In this document: positions 1-7,647 of the stretch, piece by piece
How positions within the stretch are numbered: position 1 is the first letter of the stretch
Layout: each line of letters starts with the position of its first letter
NCBI GenBank assembly: GCA_017547685.1
Contig: JAFYPD010000017.1
Coordinates: 1-50,583 of the forward strand
Length of the DNA: 50,583 nucleotides
Source: Peptococcaceae bacterium
Lineage (GTDB): Bacteria; Bacillota; Peptococcia; Peptococcales; Peptococcaceae
Direction of reading: 5' to 3'
The notes under the pieces: generated by a model
Databases searched by the model: none
The model's input: only the letters and a program-made list of their open reading frames with translations
Told to the model about the DNA's origin: nothing
Program-made: the position numbers and the translations under genes

Positions 1-73
1 AAGCAGCAACTGGCATTAAAGTGAACATGAAGCACAGTAATGTCAGAATCGCAAATAATTTTTTGTTTTTCAA
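1..73 (-). CDS. Secreted or surface protein, N-terminus only (runs off the window)
   Basis: Only the first 24 codons are present. A TTG start at 73-71 follows a strong SD (AGGAGGG at 81-87 read on the minus strand, 7-8 nt spacing). The peptide begins MKNKKLFAILTLLCFMFTLM and continues PVAA. That is a lysine-rich n-region, a hydrophobic core and a small-residue end, so a Sec signal peptide. The mature protein lies outside the window and its family cannot be told. The long structured leader upstream suggests a regulated, abundantly made envelope protein, which is inference. Confidence 0.6.
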   Translation of the reverse strand, partial: MKNKKLFAILTLLCFMFTLMPVAA

Positions 74-100
74 TTTATTTCCCTCCTAGGATATTTCTTG

Positions 101-216
101 GTCGGATTAACGCCGCGCCGGGCGCAGGGGATACCCCTGGTTTGCGCCTCGTCGGACTGTCCTTCTATTGTGGACGTATTCATAACTCATGAGTTTTGAA
201 TACGCACCCCTGGTTT
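101..216 (-). promoter_or_regulatory. Structured 5' leader of the partial surface-protein gene
   Basis: The leader holds a hairpin GGCGCA/TGCGCC (121-126 with 143-148) enclosing GGGG-ATA-CCCC, and a 30-bp near-perfect palindrome at 175-204 (CGTATTCA/TGAATACG arms around AACTCATGAGTT). It also holds an 11-bp direct repeat ACCCCTGGTTT at 133-143 and 206-216 and a GTCGGA repeat at 101 and 151. I could not match this to a riboswitch class. It may be an uncharacterised leader RNA or a DNA operator region. Confidence 0.45.
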
Positions 217-545
217 ACATAACCTTTTTATTTACATTTTCTAGGAGGGAATAACATGATTACACTATGACAGGAATCCACCCTGCATGAAGAAAAAATG
301 ACAGCTTTATGACAGGAATTTCGCTCAACCATAGGAACAATGACAAGATGACGACTTTTTGCCGGAAACTTTTCTGAAAAAAATAAATATATAAAAAGTT
401 TAGAAAATACCGTCAGAGTTGTCATCCTGTCATATTCCTGATTTACGTTTCTTCATTTCATTCCCGTGTATAGTTGTGTATGGTAGAATGCACCCGTTTT
501 TCGCTCAGCCATTATAGCGTGTATAGTATGTATACTTTCCCAACG
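217..545. other. Non-coding stretch with short repeats
   Basis: No credible gene is present. Visible are a direct repeat TATGACAGGAAT at 266-277 and 308-319, an inverted partial copy (ATTCCTG, 434-440) beside two GTCAT motifs, and a second repeat, TTTCGCTCARCCAT, near 319 and 500. At 241-258 an SD (CTAGGAGGGA) and ATG open a four-codon frame that stops at once. This SD mirrors the one at 81-90 in inverted orientation. The region may be regulatory or a decayed gene start. Confidence 0.35.
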
Positions 546-710
546 CTCTGAGGATACGTTATATTCCCCGTCGCCGACAATGCTGTAGCATAAACGGGAA
601 AATCAGTCAAAGGCATAGTGCCGCTTCGGCATGCTTTGCACCTTTGACAGATTTCTCCCGGTTCTGCTATCAGTCACTTGCGCGACGGGGATATAAGATA
701 TTCTCCAGAG
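546..710. ncRNA. 165-nt extended hairpin, candidate 6S-like structured RNA
   Basis: 546-574 pairs with 682-710 (CTCTG/CAGAG and CCCCGTCGC/GCGACGGGG). After a loose internal loop, 583-590 pairs with 665-673, 595-604 with 650-660 and 606-613 with 641-648. A TGCCG-CTT-CGGCA hairpin (619-631) lies at the tip. A closing stem, a central irregular bubble and a long terminal stem resemble 6S RNA architecture. Strand is undecided and I see no clear promoter or U-run terminator, so a non-transcribed palindromic element remains possible. Confidence 0.4.
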
Positions 711-741
711 CCGTTTCCCTGAAAAGGGACGGAAGGGTTGT

Positions 742-780
742 AAAAAATAAAAAACGACCCCATCGATTCAGATGAGGTCG
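742..780 (-). terminator. Intrinsic terminator of glyA
   Basis: Read on the minus strand, CGACCTCATC and GATGGGGTCG form the stem around a GAATC-type loop. A T-rich tract (742-754) follows directly. It ends the minus-strand transcript 22 nt after the glyA stop. Confidence 0.8.
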
Positions 781-802
781 CATATTGTTTTATCGAGAAG
801 CA

Positions 803-2044
803 TTAGTCAGCATACAGAGGGAAACGGTCGGTTAAACCTTTTACCATTTCTTTTGCTTTTTCTTCGTCTTTTTTCAGCAGCACGGTTTCAAAGATTGCTG
901 CGATTTCTTCCATTTCTGCTTCTTTCATACCGCGGGAGGTAACAGCTGGTGTACCGATACGGATACCGCTGGTAACGAACGGGCTTTCGGTTTCAAACGG
1001 GATGGTGTTTTTGTTAACAGTTACGTTTGCATCATCCAGCATTTTTTCTGCTTCTTTCCCGGTTAAACCTTTGGATTTTACGTCAATCAGCATTAAGTGA
1101 TTGTCGGTACCGCCGGATACCAGACGAAAGCCCTGATTCTGCAGACCGTTTGCCAGTGCTTTTGCGTTGGCAACAATCTGTTTCTGATATTCTTTAAATT
1201 CCGGCTGCAGTGCTTCGTGGAAGCAAACAGCTTTTGCTGCAATCACGTGCATCAGAGGGCCGCCCTGAATGCCAGGGAAGATGGCTTTGTCAATCTGTTT
1301 TGCATATTCTTCTTTGCACAGAATCAGACCGCCTCTAGGGCCGCGCAGTGTTTTGTGGGTTGTAGTGGTTACAAAGTCCGCATATTCTACCGGGTTTGGA
1401 TGCAGACCAGCTGCTACTAAGCCAGCAATATGCGCCATGTCAACCATCAGGTATGCGCCAACTTCGTCAGCGATTTCACGGAATTTTTTGAAATCCAGTG
1501 TACGTGGATATGCACTTGCACCAGCCACGATTAATTTTGGACTGGTTTCTTTTGCGCGAGCACGTACTTTATCGTAATCGATAACTTCGCTGCCTTCTTC
1601 TACGCCGTATGCTTCAAAGTTGAAGTATTTACCGGAAATGTTTACAGGGCTCCCGTGAGACAGATGACCGCCATGGCTCAGATTCATGCCTAATACAGTG
1701 TCGCCAGGCTGCAGCATTGCAAAGTACACAGCTGTGTTTGCATTTGCGCCGGAGTGCGGCTGTACGTTGGCGTGCTCAGCACCAAACAGTTTTTTTACAC
1801 GGTCTCGTGCCAGATTTTCAGCGATGTCAACAAATTCGCAGCCGCCATAGTAGCGCTTGCCCGGATACCCTTCCGCATATTTGTTGGTCAATACGCTGCC
1901 CTGCGCTGCCATAACAGCCGGGCTTACAAAATTTTCAGAAGCAATCAGCTCAATTTTGCTGTTCTGTCTGTTTTTTTCCAGAAAAATCGCTTCCGCTAAT
2001 TCCGGATCCACTGGCTGCACCAGTTCTTTGATGTAATCAATCAT
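803..2044 (-). CDS. glyA: Serine hydroxymethyltransferase
   Basis: GlyA is a cytosolic PLP enzyme that interconverts serine plus tetrahydrofolate with glycine plus 5,10-methylene-tetrahydrofolate, the main one-carbon source. The 413-residue protein has the normal family length. It carries the substrate and PLP motif [13 protein letters not shown] (about 201-213) and the Schiff-base lysine K231 in [14 protein letters not shown]. The ATG has an SD (GGAGG) 7 nt upstream. It is the last gene of the run from 5.8 kb but is separated from ywlG by 201 nt that contain a palindromic element, so it may also have its own promoter. A terminator follows. Confidence 0.97.
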   Translation of the reverse strand: MIDYIKELVQPVDPELAEAIFLEKNRQNSKIELIASENFVSPAVMAAQGSVLTNKYAEGYPGKRYYGGCEFVDIAENLARDRVKKLFGAEHANVQPHSGANANTAVYFAMLQPGDTVLGMNLSHGGHLSHGSPVNISGKYFNFEAYGVEEGSEVIDYDKVRARAKETSPKLIVAGASAYPRTLDFKKFREIADEVGAYLMVDMAHIAGLVAAGLHPNPVEYADFVTTTTHKTLRGPRGGLILCKEEYAKQIDKAIFPGIQGGPLMHVIAAKAVCFHEALQPEFKEYQKQIVANAKALANGLQNQGFRLVSGGTDNHLMLIDVKSKGLTGKEAEKMLDDANVTVNKNTIPFETESPFVTSGIRIGTPAVTSRGMKEAEMEEIAAIFETVLLKKDEEKAKEMVKGLTDRFPLYAD

Positions 2045-2107
2045 GTTACAACCTCCGTATTTTAAACTAGTTTTTTCTTATATTCGCCTCTGCTCTGAGA
2101 CGACGGA

Positions 2108-2238
2108 ATTTTTGCAATTCCCGAAGAACCTTGGATTTTTTTCGGCTGATTAGGCGGCTTTTTGAAAAGTGCGACGTTGCGTACTAAGCGTACGCGAGGA
2201 GTGCTTTTCAAAAAACAACGACATCAGGCGGAAAAAAG
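2108..2238 (-). repeat. Nested palindromic element, copy A
   Basis: Begins about 8 nt after the ywlG stop codon. Outer stem CTGAT/ATCAG with T-rich/A-rich extensions, conserved bulge strands GGCGGC and AACAACG, middle stem TTTTTGAAAAG/CTTTTCAAAAA, and inner hairpin GCGTAC-TAAGC-GTACGC (about 2179-2195). It has the same plan as copies at 16.5 and 17.6 kb, but its outer and middle stem sequences differ from theirs while still pairing. Confidence 0.75.
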
Positions 2239-2245
2239 ACAGGTT

Positions 2246-2794
2246 CTACTCTAAGGTGTATTTGGCCCGTTCCCCGCCAATTAACTTCGCCCTGCAGGAC
2301 GCCGCTGTTAAACGGGCATTGCCGATATATTTTACGCTCAGTCGTTTTGGCACAGCCACTGGACGCAGATGCATCCCGATTAAGGTTTCCCCGATATCCA
2401 GGCCCCCGTGTGCCTGAATGCTTTCTACCACAACAGGATCTGCTTTATGGCGGTATGCATAGCTGCCCATGGAACCGCCTGCTTTTACGTGCGGTACAAC
2501 AGTCACTTCCGTTAAATTGTATTTTTCCATTACTTCGCGGTCTACAACCAGAGCGCGGTTTAAATGCTCACAGCACTGGAACGCCAGATAAATGCCTTTT
2601 TCCGCCGCCATTGGCGCCAGTACTTCATATAAAACAGCAGCAATATCCGGCTGGCTGTCTTTCCCGATTTTGCCGCCATGCACTTCACTGGTGCTGCACC
2701 CGATTACTACAATCTGACCTGGTCGCAGATTTGCTACTTCCAGATATTCGTTAAAAGCCTGCTGCATCTGCTGACCGATTTCCTGCATTTCCAT
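2246..2794 (-). CDS. ywlG: YwlG family protein (UPF0340, DUF436)
   Basis: A 182-residue protein that I recognise as the conserved YwlG/DUF436 family. Visible features are the N-terminal GQIVVIGCSTSEVHGG segment, a central CCEHLNRA motif and VVPHVKAGGSMGS. The family has no well-established biochemical role. In Bacillus and many Clostridia it lies beside rpiB and glyA, as here. The start is 2 nt after the rpiB stop, so the two are co-transcribed and probably translationally coupled. Length matches the family. A palindromic repeat lies just beyond the stop. Confidence 0.9.
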   Translation of the reverse strand: MEMQEIGQQMQQAFNEYLEVANLRPGQIVVIGCSTSEVHGGKIGKDSQPDIAAVLYEVLAPMAAEKGIYLAFQCCEHLNRALVVDREVMEKYNLTEVTVVPHVKAGGSMGSYAYRHKADPVVVESIQAHGGLDIGETLIGMHLRPVAVPKRLSVKYIGNARLTAASCRAKLIGGERAKYTLE

Positions 2795-2796
2795 GA

Positions 2797-3240
2797 TTAA
2801 CGTACCTCCTGTGCATGAATTTTATCAATTCTCTTCTGATGACGACCGCCTTCAAATTCGGTAGTCAGCCAGATGTTTACAATATCTAGTGCCAGCCCCT
2901 GACCAATTACACGCTGACCCATAGTTAAAATATTGGAATCATTGTGCTGTCTTGTGGCATGTGCCGAAAACGTATCGTGACACAGTGCTGCACGGATGCC
3001 CGCTACTTTGTTAGCCGCAATACCAATGCCGATGCCGGTGCCGCAGATTAAAATCCCTCTGTCAAATTCGCCGGCTGCCACAGCTTTTGCAACGGGAACC
3101 GCAATATCTGGATAATCGCAGGACTGGGTATCGTAAGTACCAAAGTCTTTATATTCGTATCCGTTCTCTTCTAAAAATTTCACAACGGCCTGTTTTAATT
3201 CAAAACCGCCGTGATCACAACCAACTGCAATTTTCATCAT
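2797..3240 (-). CDS. rpiB: Ribose-5-phosphate isomerase B
   Basis: RpiB interconverts ribose-5-phosphate and ribulose-5-phosphate in the pentose phosphate pathway. The reading frame extends further upstream, but the start is placed at the ATGATG at 3240-3235. SD GGAGG lies 7 nt before it, and the product then begins (M)MKIAVGCDHGG like known RpiB. The catalytic cysteine is C66 in ICGTGIGIGIAANK, and RQHNDSN (97-103) supplies the phosphate-binding arginine and histidine. At 147 residues it is a usual size. It is followed within 2 nt by ywlG. Confidence 0.95.
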   Translation of the reverse strand: MMKIAVGCDHGGFELKQAVVKFLEENGYEYKDFGTYDTQSCDYPDIAVPVAKAVAAGEFDRGILICGTGIGIGIAANKVAGIRAALCHDTFSAHATRQHNDSNILTMGQRVIGQGLALDIVNIWLTTEFEGGRHQKRIDKIHAQEVR

Positions 3241-3326
3241 GACGTAACCTCCTTTGGGTTGTGTATTTTCATTTCCCACTATGGTTATCATACCGCAAAG
3301 TTTGAGTCCCGTACAGACTCGGACTA

Positions 3327-3800
3327 TCACTCTGCATCAAATTTTTTTATTTTTTCAAAAACAGTTTCAATATTTTCCTGTAACACGGCAAAACACCGGG
3401 CATATTCTTCCGCACTGCCGCCGAACGGGTCCGGAATATCCGGGGCCGACGGGTCACCCGCTGCGTAGGCAGTCAGCAGAAAAATTTTCCCGCTGTACTG
3501 CGGCACAGCACCATCCAGCATCCGCTTATGGCTCCGTGTCATCGTAAATACATAATCTGCCTGGCTAACCATCTCTTCTGTAATCTGCTTTGCGGTAAAC
3601 TGCGATAAATCGCATCCGTTCTGCGCGGCCACCGCGACTGCCTGCGGTGATGCAGGGGATGGCCCCGCACACATCACACCTGCCGACATAACCTGAAATG
3701 TTTTATACTGTTCCGGCTGACGGGCAATCAGCCCCTTTGCCGCCGCCTCCGCCATGGCACTGCGGCATGTATTGCCGGTACACACAAATAAAATTTTCAT
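3327..3800 (-). CDS. ywlE: Low-molecular-weight protein phosphatase, YwlE-type protein-arginine phosphatase
   Basis: The 157-residue protein has the LMW-PTP P-loop CTGNTCRS at 7-14 (nucleophile C7, R13) and the general-acid aspartate in DPFGG (D124). T11 in the P-loop matches the residue that gives Bacillus YwlE its preference for phospho-arginine over phospho-tyrosine, so arginine dephosphorylation is the likely role. No McsB kinase lies in the window. I chose the ATG at 3800 rather than the in-frame GTG nine bases upstream, because AGGTGAG sits at correct spacing only for the ATG. It lies 15 nt downstream of sua5. Confidence 0.9.
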   Translation of the reverse strand: MKILFVCTGNTCRSAMAEAAAKGLIARQPEQYKTFQVMSAGVMCAGPSPASPQAVAVAAQNGCDLSQFTAKQITEEMVSQADYVFTMTRSHKRMLDGAVPQYSGKIFLLTAYAAGDPSAPDIPDPFGGSAEEYARCFAVLQENIETVFEKIKKFDAE

Positions 3801-3815
3801 CCTGCTCACCTGCTT

Positions 3816-4478
3816 TCAAACACTGGCACTACCTGCAGCATCCTGAATCCGCAGGCCAGTTGCCTGCTCTATCTGTTCCCGGGTGATGGTTCCATGCCGG
3901 AGAATTACAGGCGTATCCCCGCTGATATCCAGAATCGTTGAGGCAACGCCCACACTGCATGGGCCCCCATCCACAACGGCTGCAATCCGTCCGTCTAAAT
4001 CCCGATACACCTGCTCAGCATCCGTCGGGCTCGCATGCCCGGACAGGTTGGCACTGGGTGCTGCAATCGGGATGCCGGCTATCTGTAAAAGCTGCAGCGC
4101 CACCGGATGGTTCGGCATCCGTACCGCAACGGTTTTCAGCCCCCGCGTCACGTAATCGGGCACGGTATCCTGACGCTGCTTGAACACAAGCGTCAGCGGC
4201 CCCGGCCAGAACGCGTCCATCAGTTTTTGTGCCGTTTCCGGAATATCAGATGCGATTTCTTGCAGCTGTTTTTTATCACAGATTAGAATAATCAGCGCTT
4301 TATCCAGCGGACGACCTTTTGCCTCATAAATTTTTTTCACGGCATCGGCACTCCGTGCATGAGCACCTAACCCGTACACAGTATCCGTCGGGAATGCAAC
4401 CGTTTCACCGGCTTGCAGCAGTTCTGCCGCCTCCTGCAGAGCAGAATCTAAATGTCCCGGCAATCTTTTAGTTTTCAT
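3816..4478 (-). CDS. ywlC: L-threonylcarbamoyladenylate synthase (YrdC/Sua5/YwlC family)
   Basis: This enzyme makes threonylcarbamoyl-AMP from threonine, bicarbonate and ATP, the first step of the t6A tRNA modification at position 37. The 220-residue protein is the YrdC domain plus a short tail. It has the FPTDTVYGLGA nucleotide-site motif, KGRPLDKAL and the SANLSG signature. The extra C-terminal Sua5 domain is absent. The ATG at 4478 is preferred over upstream in-frame codons because GGGAGGCGG precedes it and the YrdC fold begins just after. It sits between the M20 amidohydrolase (40 nt) and ywlE (15 nt). Confidence 0.93.
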   Translation of the reverse strand: MKTKRLPGHLDSALQEAAELLQAGETVAFPTDTVYGLGAHARSADAVKKIYEAKGRPLDKALIILICDKKQLQEIASDIPETAQKLMDAFWPGPLTLVFKQRQDTVPDYVTRGLKTVAVRMPNHPVALQLLQIAGIPIAAPSANLSGHASPTDAEQVYRDLDGRIAAVVDGGPCSVGVASTILDISGDTPVILRHGTITREQIEQATGLRIQDAAGSASV

Positions 4479-4518
4479 CGGTTCCGCCTCCCTGTTTATG
4501 TTTTTAACACGATAGTTA

Positions 4519-5841
4519 TCACTGGTACGCTTCTTCGATAAGGAGACGGTCCATTTCTGCTTTTTCCCGTTCGTCTTCCGGGTCCAGTGTACAAATTCGA
4601 ACCAGTGTTGCATACATCAGGCGCAGCCCGTTCTGCACAGCTTCGTCTGTAACTGCTTCTGCTCTGTTGTGGCTGATTCCTTTTTCGCACGGCACAAAGA
4701 ACATCGCCGCACGGGTCAGTTTTGCCATATACATGGTGTCATGGCCTGCGCCGCTTACCATATGCAGGAAGGTCAGCATGTTTTTCAGGCACTGTTCCAC
4801 CAGAAATTCCGCCATATCGTCGTCCAGTTTCACTGGCCGTTCCTGGCTCAAAATGGTCGGTTCAATTGACAGATTGCGCTTCGATGCGATTTCTGCCAGT
4901 TCCATATGCAGTTTTGTCACAACCTCTGTTACGATTTCCTGGTCAATCCCGCGAATATCTACATATAATTCCACATGGCCCGGAACAATGTTCATCGCAC
5001 CATTGATGACATCACATTTGCCTACAGTGGCTACAATCCGCTGGTCGGCATATTCACGGCCTAACCGTTCCACTGCCAGAATGATTTCTGCTGCGCCTGT
5101 CAATGCATCGTTGCGGGAACCCATCGGACATGCGCCGGAGTGAGCCGCAGTTCCTTTCACAATAATGTGGAATCTGTGTGGTGCAGCAATATGGTTTACA
5201 ATACCAATATCCGTGTTACGTTCACCTAAAACCGGTCCCTGTTCAATATGCATTTCAATAAAACCAAAAGAATCTTTGATATATTTCCGTTCCAGATACA
5301 GATTATCCGGATTGCCGCCCAGTTCCCGGATGGCATCGTATGCACTAATCCCCTCTTTATCGACATAACTCTTCAACATTTGTCCTGTCAGCTGTTCAGC
5401 CAGCAGTTTGCTGCCAATGGTTGCGCAATTGAAACGGCTGGATTCTTCGCAGCGAAATACAATCAGCGTAACGGTACGACGCTGCGGAACCTGATCCAGC
5501 AGCCGCATCGCATGAAAGGCTGTCATAACACCTAACAGCCCGTCGTATTTTCCGCCATCCGGAACGGTGTCCATATGGGAACCCAGCAGCAGCGGAGGAA
5601 AGTCCGGATTACCGTCATCCGTTCCGCGCCGTGTAATCCACAGATTGCCTGCCCCGTCCCATTTCACTTCAAAACCGGCGTTTTCCGCCATTTGTGCCAG
5701 CAGCTTATGGGCCTGCTGATCTGCTTCGCTGAATGCCAGACGTTCCATGCCGCCAGCTTCATTCTGGCCAATTGACGCCAGTGCATTGAAATCAGCCAGA
5801 TACTGTTCCCAGTTCAGTTGTTGTAAAGAAACTCTTCTCAT
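4519..5841 (-). CDS. M20 family Zn-dependent amidohydrolase (N-carbamoyl-amino acid / allantoate / ureidopropionate hydrolase type)
   Basis: The 440-residue protein belongs to the HyuC/AmaB/AllC branch of M20 peptidases. Metal ligands are visible in GSHMDTVPDGG (H89, D91), KYDG (D100) and EESSRF (132-137), with HIEQGP and the late SGAGHDTMYM motif holding further ligands. The family hydrolyses N-carbamoyl amino acids, ureidoglycolate-type compounds or 3-ureidopropionate. The exact substrate cannot be read from sequence. SD AAAGGAG lies 9 nt before the ATG. No hydantoinase or purine-degradation gene is adjacent, and the downstream genes are housekeeping. Confidence 0.85.
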   Translation of the reverse strand: MRRVSLQQLNWEQYLADFNALASIGQNEAGGMERLAFSEADQQAHKLLAQMAENAGFEVKWDGAGNLWITRRGTDDGNPDFPPLLLGSHMDTVPDGGKYDGLLGVMTAFHAMRLLDQVPQRRTVTLIVFRCEESSRFNCATIGSKLLAEQLTGQMLKSYVDKEGISAYDAIRELGGNPDNLYLERKYIKDSFGFIEMHIEQGPVLGERNTDIGIVNHIAAPHRFHIIVKGTAAHSGACPMGSRNDALTGAAEIILAVERLGREYADQRIVATVGKCDVINGAMNIVPGHVELYVDIRGIDQEIVTEVVTKLHMELAEIASKRNLSIEPTILSQERPVKLDDDMAEFLVEQCLKNMLTFLHMVSGAGHDTMYMAKLTRAAMFFVPCEKGISHNRAEAVTDEAVQNGLRLMYATLVRICTLDPEDEREKAEMDRLLIEEAYQ

Positions 5842-6053
5842 CTTACTAACTCCTTTGTATATTTATATCATCCGTCTTTTATTCCGTTTCAAGCAGCTAT
5901 ATCCTCTTGCATTTTATCATATTTCCAAGAGAATGCCAAAGAAAAGTCCTTTTTTTATACGGAAATCTTAGTATTCCAAAAAATTTTGTGACCATTTAGT
6001 TACACTCTGGTTACAAAACCTCAATTTTCCTTCCCCTTGCAAAAGAATTGTGC
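5842..6053. other. Divergent intergenic region between the amidohydrolase and the M23 gene
   Basis: AT-rich and gene-free. It must hold the promoter of the minus-strand amidohydrolase operon, but I could not pick a convincing -35/-10 pair on that strand. On the plus side it holds the WalR-type box listed separately. Confidence 0.4.
5999..6015 (-). promoter_or_regulatory. WalR (YycF) box
   Basis: On the minus strand the sequence is TGTAAC-CAGAG-TGTAAC, an exact match to the WalR consensus TGTWAH-N5-TGTWAH. It lies about 40-55 bp upstream of the -10 of an M23 cell-wall hydrolase gene. That gene class is the one WalRK activates in Bacillus and Staphylococcus. The regulator itself is not in the window. 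Confidence 0.65.
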
Positions 6054-6059
6054 TAAAAT
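6051..6059 (+). promoter_or_regulatory. Extended -10 promoter of the M23 gene
   Basis: TGC-TAAAAT at 6051-6059 fits an extended -10. No good -35 lies 17 bp upstream, as expected for a promoter that depends on an activator such as WalR. The resulting leader would be about 125 nt. Confidence 0.5.
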
Positions 6060-6165
6060 AGGGACGCGCTAATAGCAGACGGTGCAAATCTAAATCTGGT
6101 TTTTCTTCTATATAGTAATATTCAACGAAGACAAGGAACTCCAACGAAAAGAAAGGTGGCGGATA

Positions 6166-6182
6166 GCAGATTCTTAATCTGC
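6166..6182 (+). promoter_or_regulatory. Hairpin between Shine-Dalgarno and start codon
   Basis: GCAGATT-CTT-AATCTGC forms a perfect 7-bp stem. The only SD-like run (AAAGGTGG, 6152-6159) is 30 nt from the ATG at 6190. Folding out this hairpin would shorten the effective distance to about 13 nt. An in-frame TAA at 6184-6186 excludes an earlier start. Confidence 0.45.
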
Positions 6183-6189
6183 GTAACGT

Positions 6190-7575
6190 ATGAACAATCT
6201 GACGGCAAAGTTCATGAAATTTATTGAAAGTAAAGGTTCTAAACAGTATTTCTTTGGCGGCATTGCAGTTGCCGTTCTCATCCTGATAGCCTGCACATTT
6301 TCCATGAGTACATCCTACTCTGTTGTGATTGACGGCAAGGACATGGGACAAATCAGTTCCACAGTCGCATTAAATCAGGCTATGAATGCTGCAAAAGAAA
6401 AAGCACAGCAGGAAACAGGCATGGAAATCACCGCTTCGTACAACAAAGTAGAGGCAAAAGCTACACACGGTTTCTTCTCCAGCAAAATGAACAATGAAGA
6501 ACTGAACACTTTAATTGGTGAAAACGTTGAATGGCTGGCTCCTGGCGCTATGCTGAACATTAACAACGGTGAAATCCAGCTGGCGCTAGCCTCTGAAGAA
6601 GACGCACAGAAAGTTCTGGACAAGTTAAAAGAAAATGCGACAGCTGATTTAGGCGATGCCATTGTAAAGTCTGTTGACTTTCTCGAAGAAGTAACAATCG
6701 AAACAGGCAATGTAAAAGCTTCTGAAATCTCTTCTCCGGAAAAAGTTCTGGAAAAAATCGCGGAAGGGAAAGAAGCTGTACAGACACATAAAGTGGTTGA
6801 GGGTGAATCCTTCTGGACAATCGCGCATAACAATGATTTATCCGTATCTGAACTGCAGAATCTGAACCCGAACATCGTTCCGGAACGTCTGCAGATTGGT
6901 CAGGAAATCTCCTTAACCAGACTGGAACCACTGGTAAGTGTTGTTGTAACCAAAGAAGTAACTGTTGAAGAAGCAATCGCGCACGCAACAGAGTACAAGG
7001 ACAATGCCAGCCTGTTAAAAGGAGAAAGCAAAGTTATCACCAAAGGTTCCGATGGTAAAAAGAAAGTAACCTACGAAGTAAAAGAAGCAAACGGTACAGC
7101 CATTGAGAAAACAGTATTAAACGAAGTTGTTATCTCTGAACCTATAACTGAAGTGGTAAGCAAAGGTACTGCAGCAATTAAAATTTCTTCTCGTGCTGCA
7201 AACGGCAGCGGTGTGCTGAGCTGGCCAAAGAGCGGTAAAATCACCTCTCCATACGGCACAAGAAGCCGCGGTTTCCACTCCGGTATCGATATCTCTGCAA
7301 AAACCGGTGACCCGGTTTACGCAGCAGCCGGCGGTAAAGTTGTATTAGCTGGCTGGTATTATGCTTACGGAAACTGTATCGTGGTTGACCACGGAAACGG
7401 CATGAAAACAAGATATGCACATTTATCTGCTTATAACTGCAAAGTTGGTGATACTGTGGCACGCGGTCAGCAGATTGGCCGTGCCGGCAACACCGGAAGA
7501 AGTACCGGCCCGCATTTACACTTTGAAGTTATCATTAACGGCAGCACCAAAAACCCTGTAAACTATCTGAAATGA
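6190..7575 (+). CDS. Membrane-anchored M23 peptidase with LysM and G5 domains
   Basis: A peptidoglycan endopeptidase for wall remodelling. Layout of the 461 residues: short cytoplasmic N-terminus, one transmembrane anchor or uncleaved signal (about 21-41), a 150-residue spacer, a LysM glycan-binding domain (about 200-243), a G5-like domain (about 247-325) and a C-terminal M23 domain (about 353-455). Zn ligands H363 and D367 (HSGID) and H444 (HLHF), with catalytic H411, are all present, so the enzyme should be active. It stands alone between a WalR box and a strong terminator, consistent with regulation by the WalRK wall-stress system. Confidence 0.92.
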   Translation: MNNLTAKFMKFIESKGSKQYFFGGIAVAVLILIACTFSMSTSYSVVIDGKDMGQISSTVALNQAMNAAKEKAQQETGMEITASYNKVEAKATHGFFSSKMNNEELNTLIGENVEWLAPGAMLNINNGEIQLALASEEDAQKVLDKLKENATADLGDAIVKSVDFLEEVTIETGNVKASEISSPEKVLEKIAEGKEAVQTHKVVEGESFWTIAHNNDLSVSELQNLNPNIVPERLQIGQEISLTRLEPLVSVVVTKEVTVEEAIAHATEYKDNASLLKGESKVITKGSDGKKKVTYEVKEANGTAIEKTVLNEVVISEPITEVVSKGTAAIKISSRAANGSGVLSWPKSGKITSPYGTRSRGFHSGIDISAKTGDPVYAAAGGKVVLAGWYYAYGNCIVVDHGNGMKTRYAHLSAYNCKVGDTVARGQQIGRAGNTGRSTGPHLHFEVIINGSTKNPVNYLK

Positions 7576-7606
7576 GATATTGCAATAAAATCTAAACACG
7601 AAATTG

Positions 7607-7638
7607 AATGCGCGGGAATTGCTCCCGCGCATTTTTTA
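7607..7638 (+). terminator. Intrinsic terminator after the M23 gene
   Basis: ATGCGCGGGA/TCCCGCGCAT stem with a 5-nt loop followed by six T. Its 3' arm overlaps the predicted trxB promoter. Confidence 0.9.
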
Positions 7639-7647
7639 TGCTATGAT
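7619..7647 (+). promoter_or_regulatory. trxB: Predicted trxB promoter
   Basis: TTGCTC (7619-7624), a 17-bp spacer, then TATGAT (7642-7647). It overlaps the upstream terminator, so the two genes are insulated while sharing the same 30 bp. Confidence 0.5.

Noticed and set aside
101..216. Cyclic-di-GMP (GEMM) or cyclic-di-AMP riboswitch in the surface-gene leader
   Set aside because: GCAAACC followed by a hairpin looks suggestive, but the second arm and tetraloop-receptor of GEMM and the GGGGAACC-type motifs of ydaO are absent.
6060..6189. ydaO-type c-di-AMP riboswitch before the M23 gene
   Set aside because: This class often controls wall hydrolases, but the leader lacks its conserved core strings. 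A WalR box explains the regulation better.
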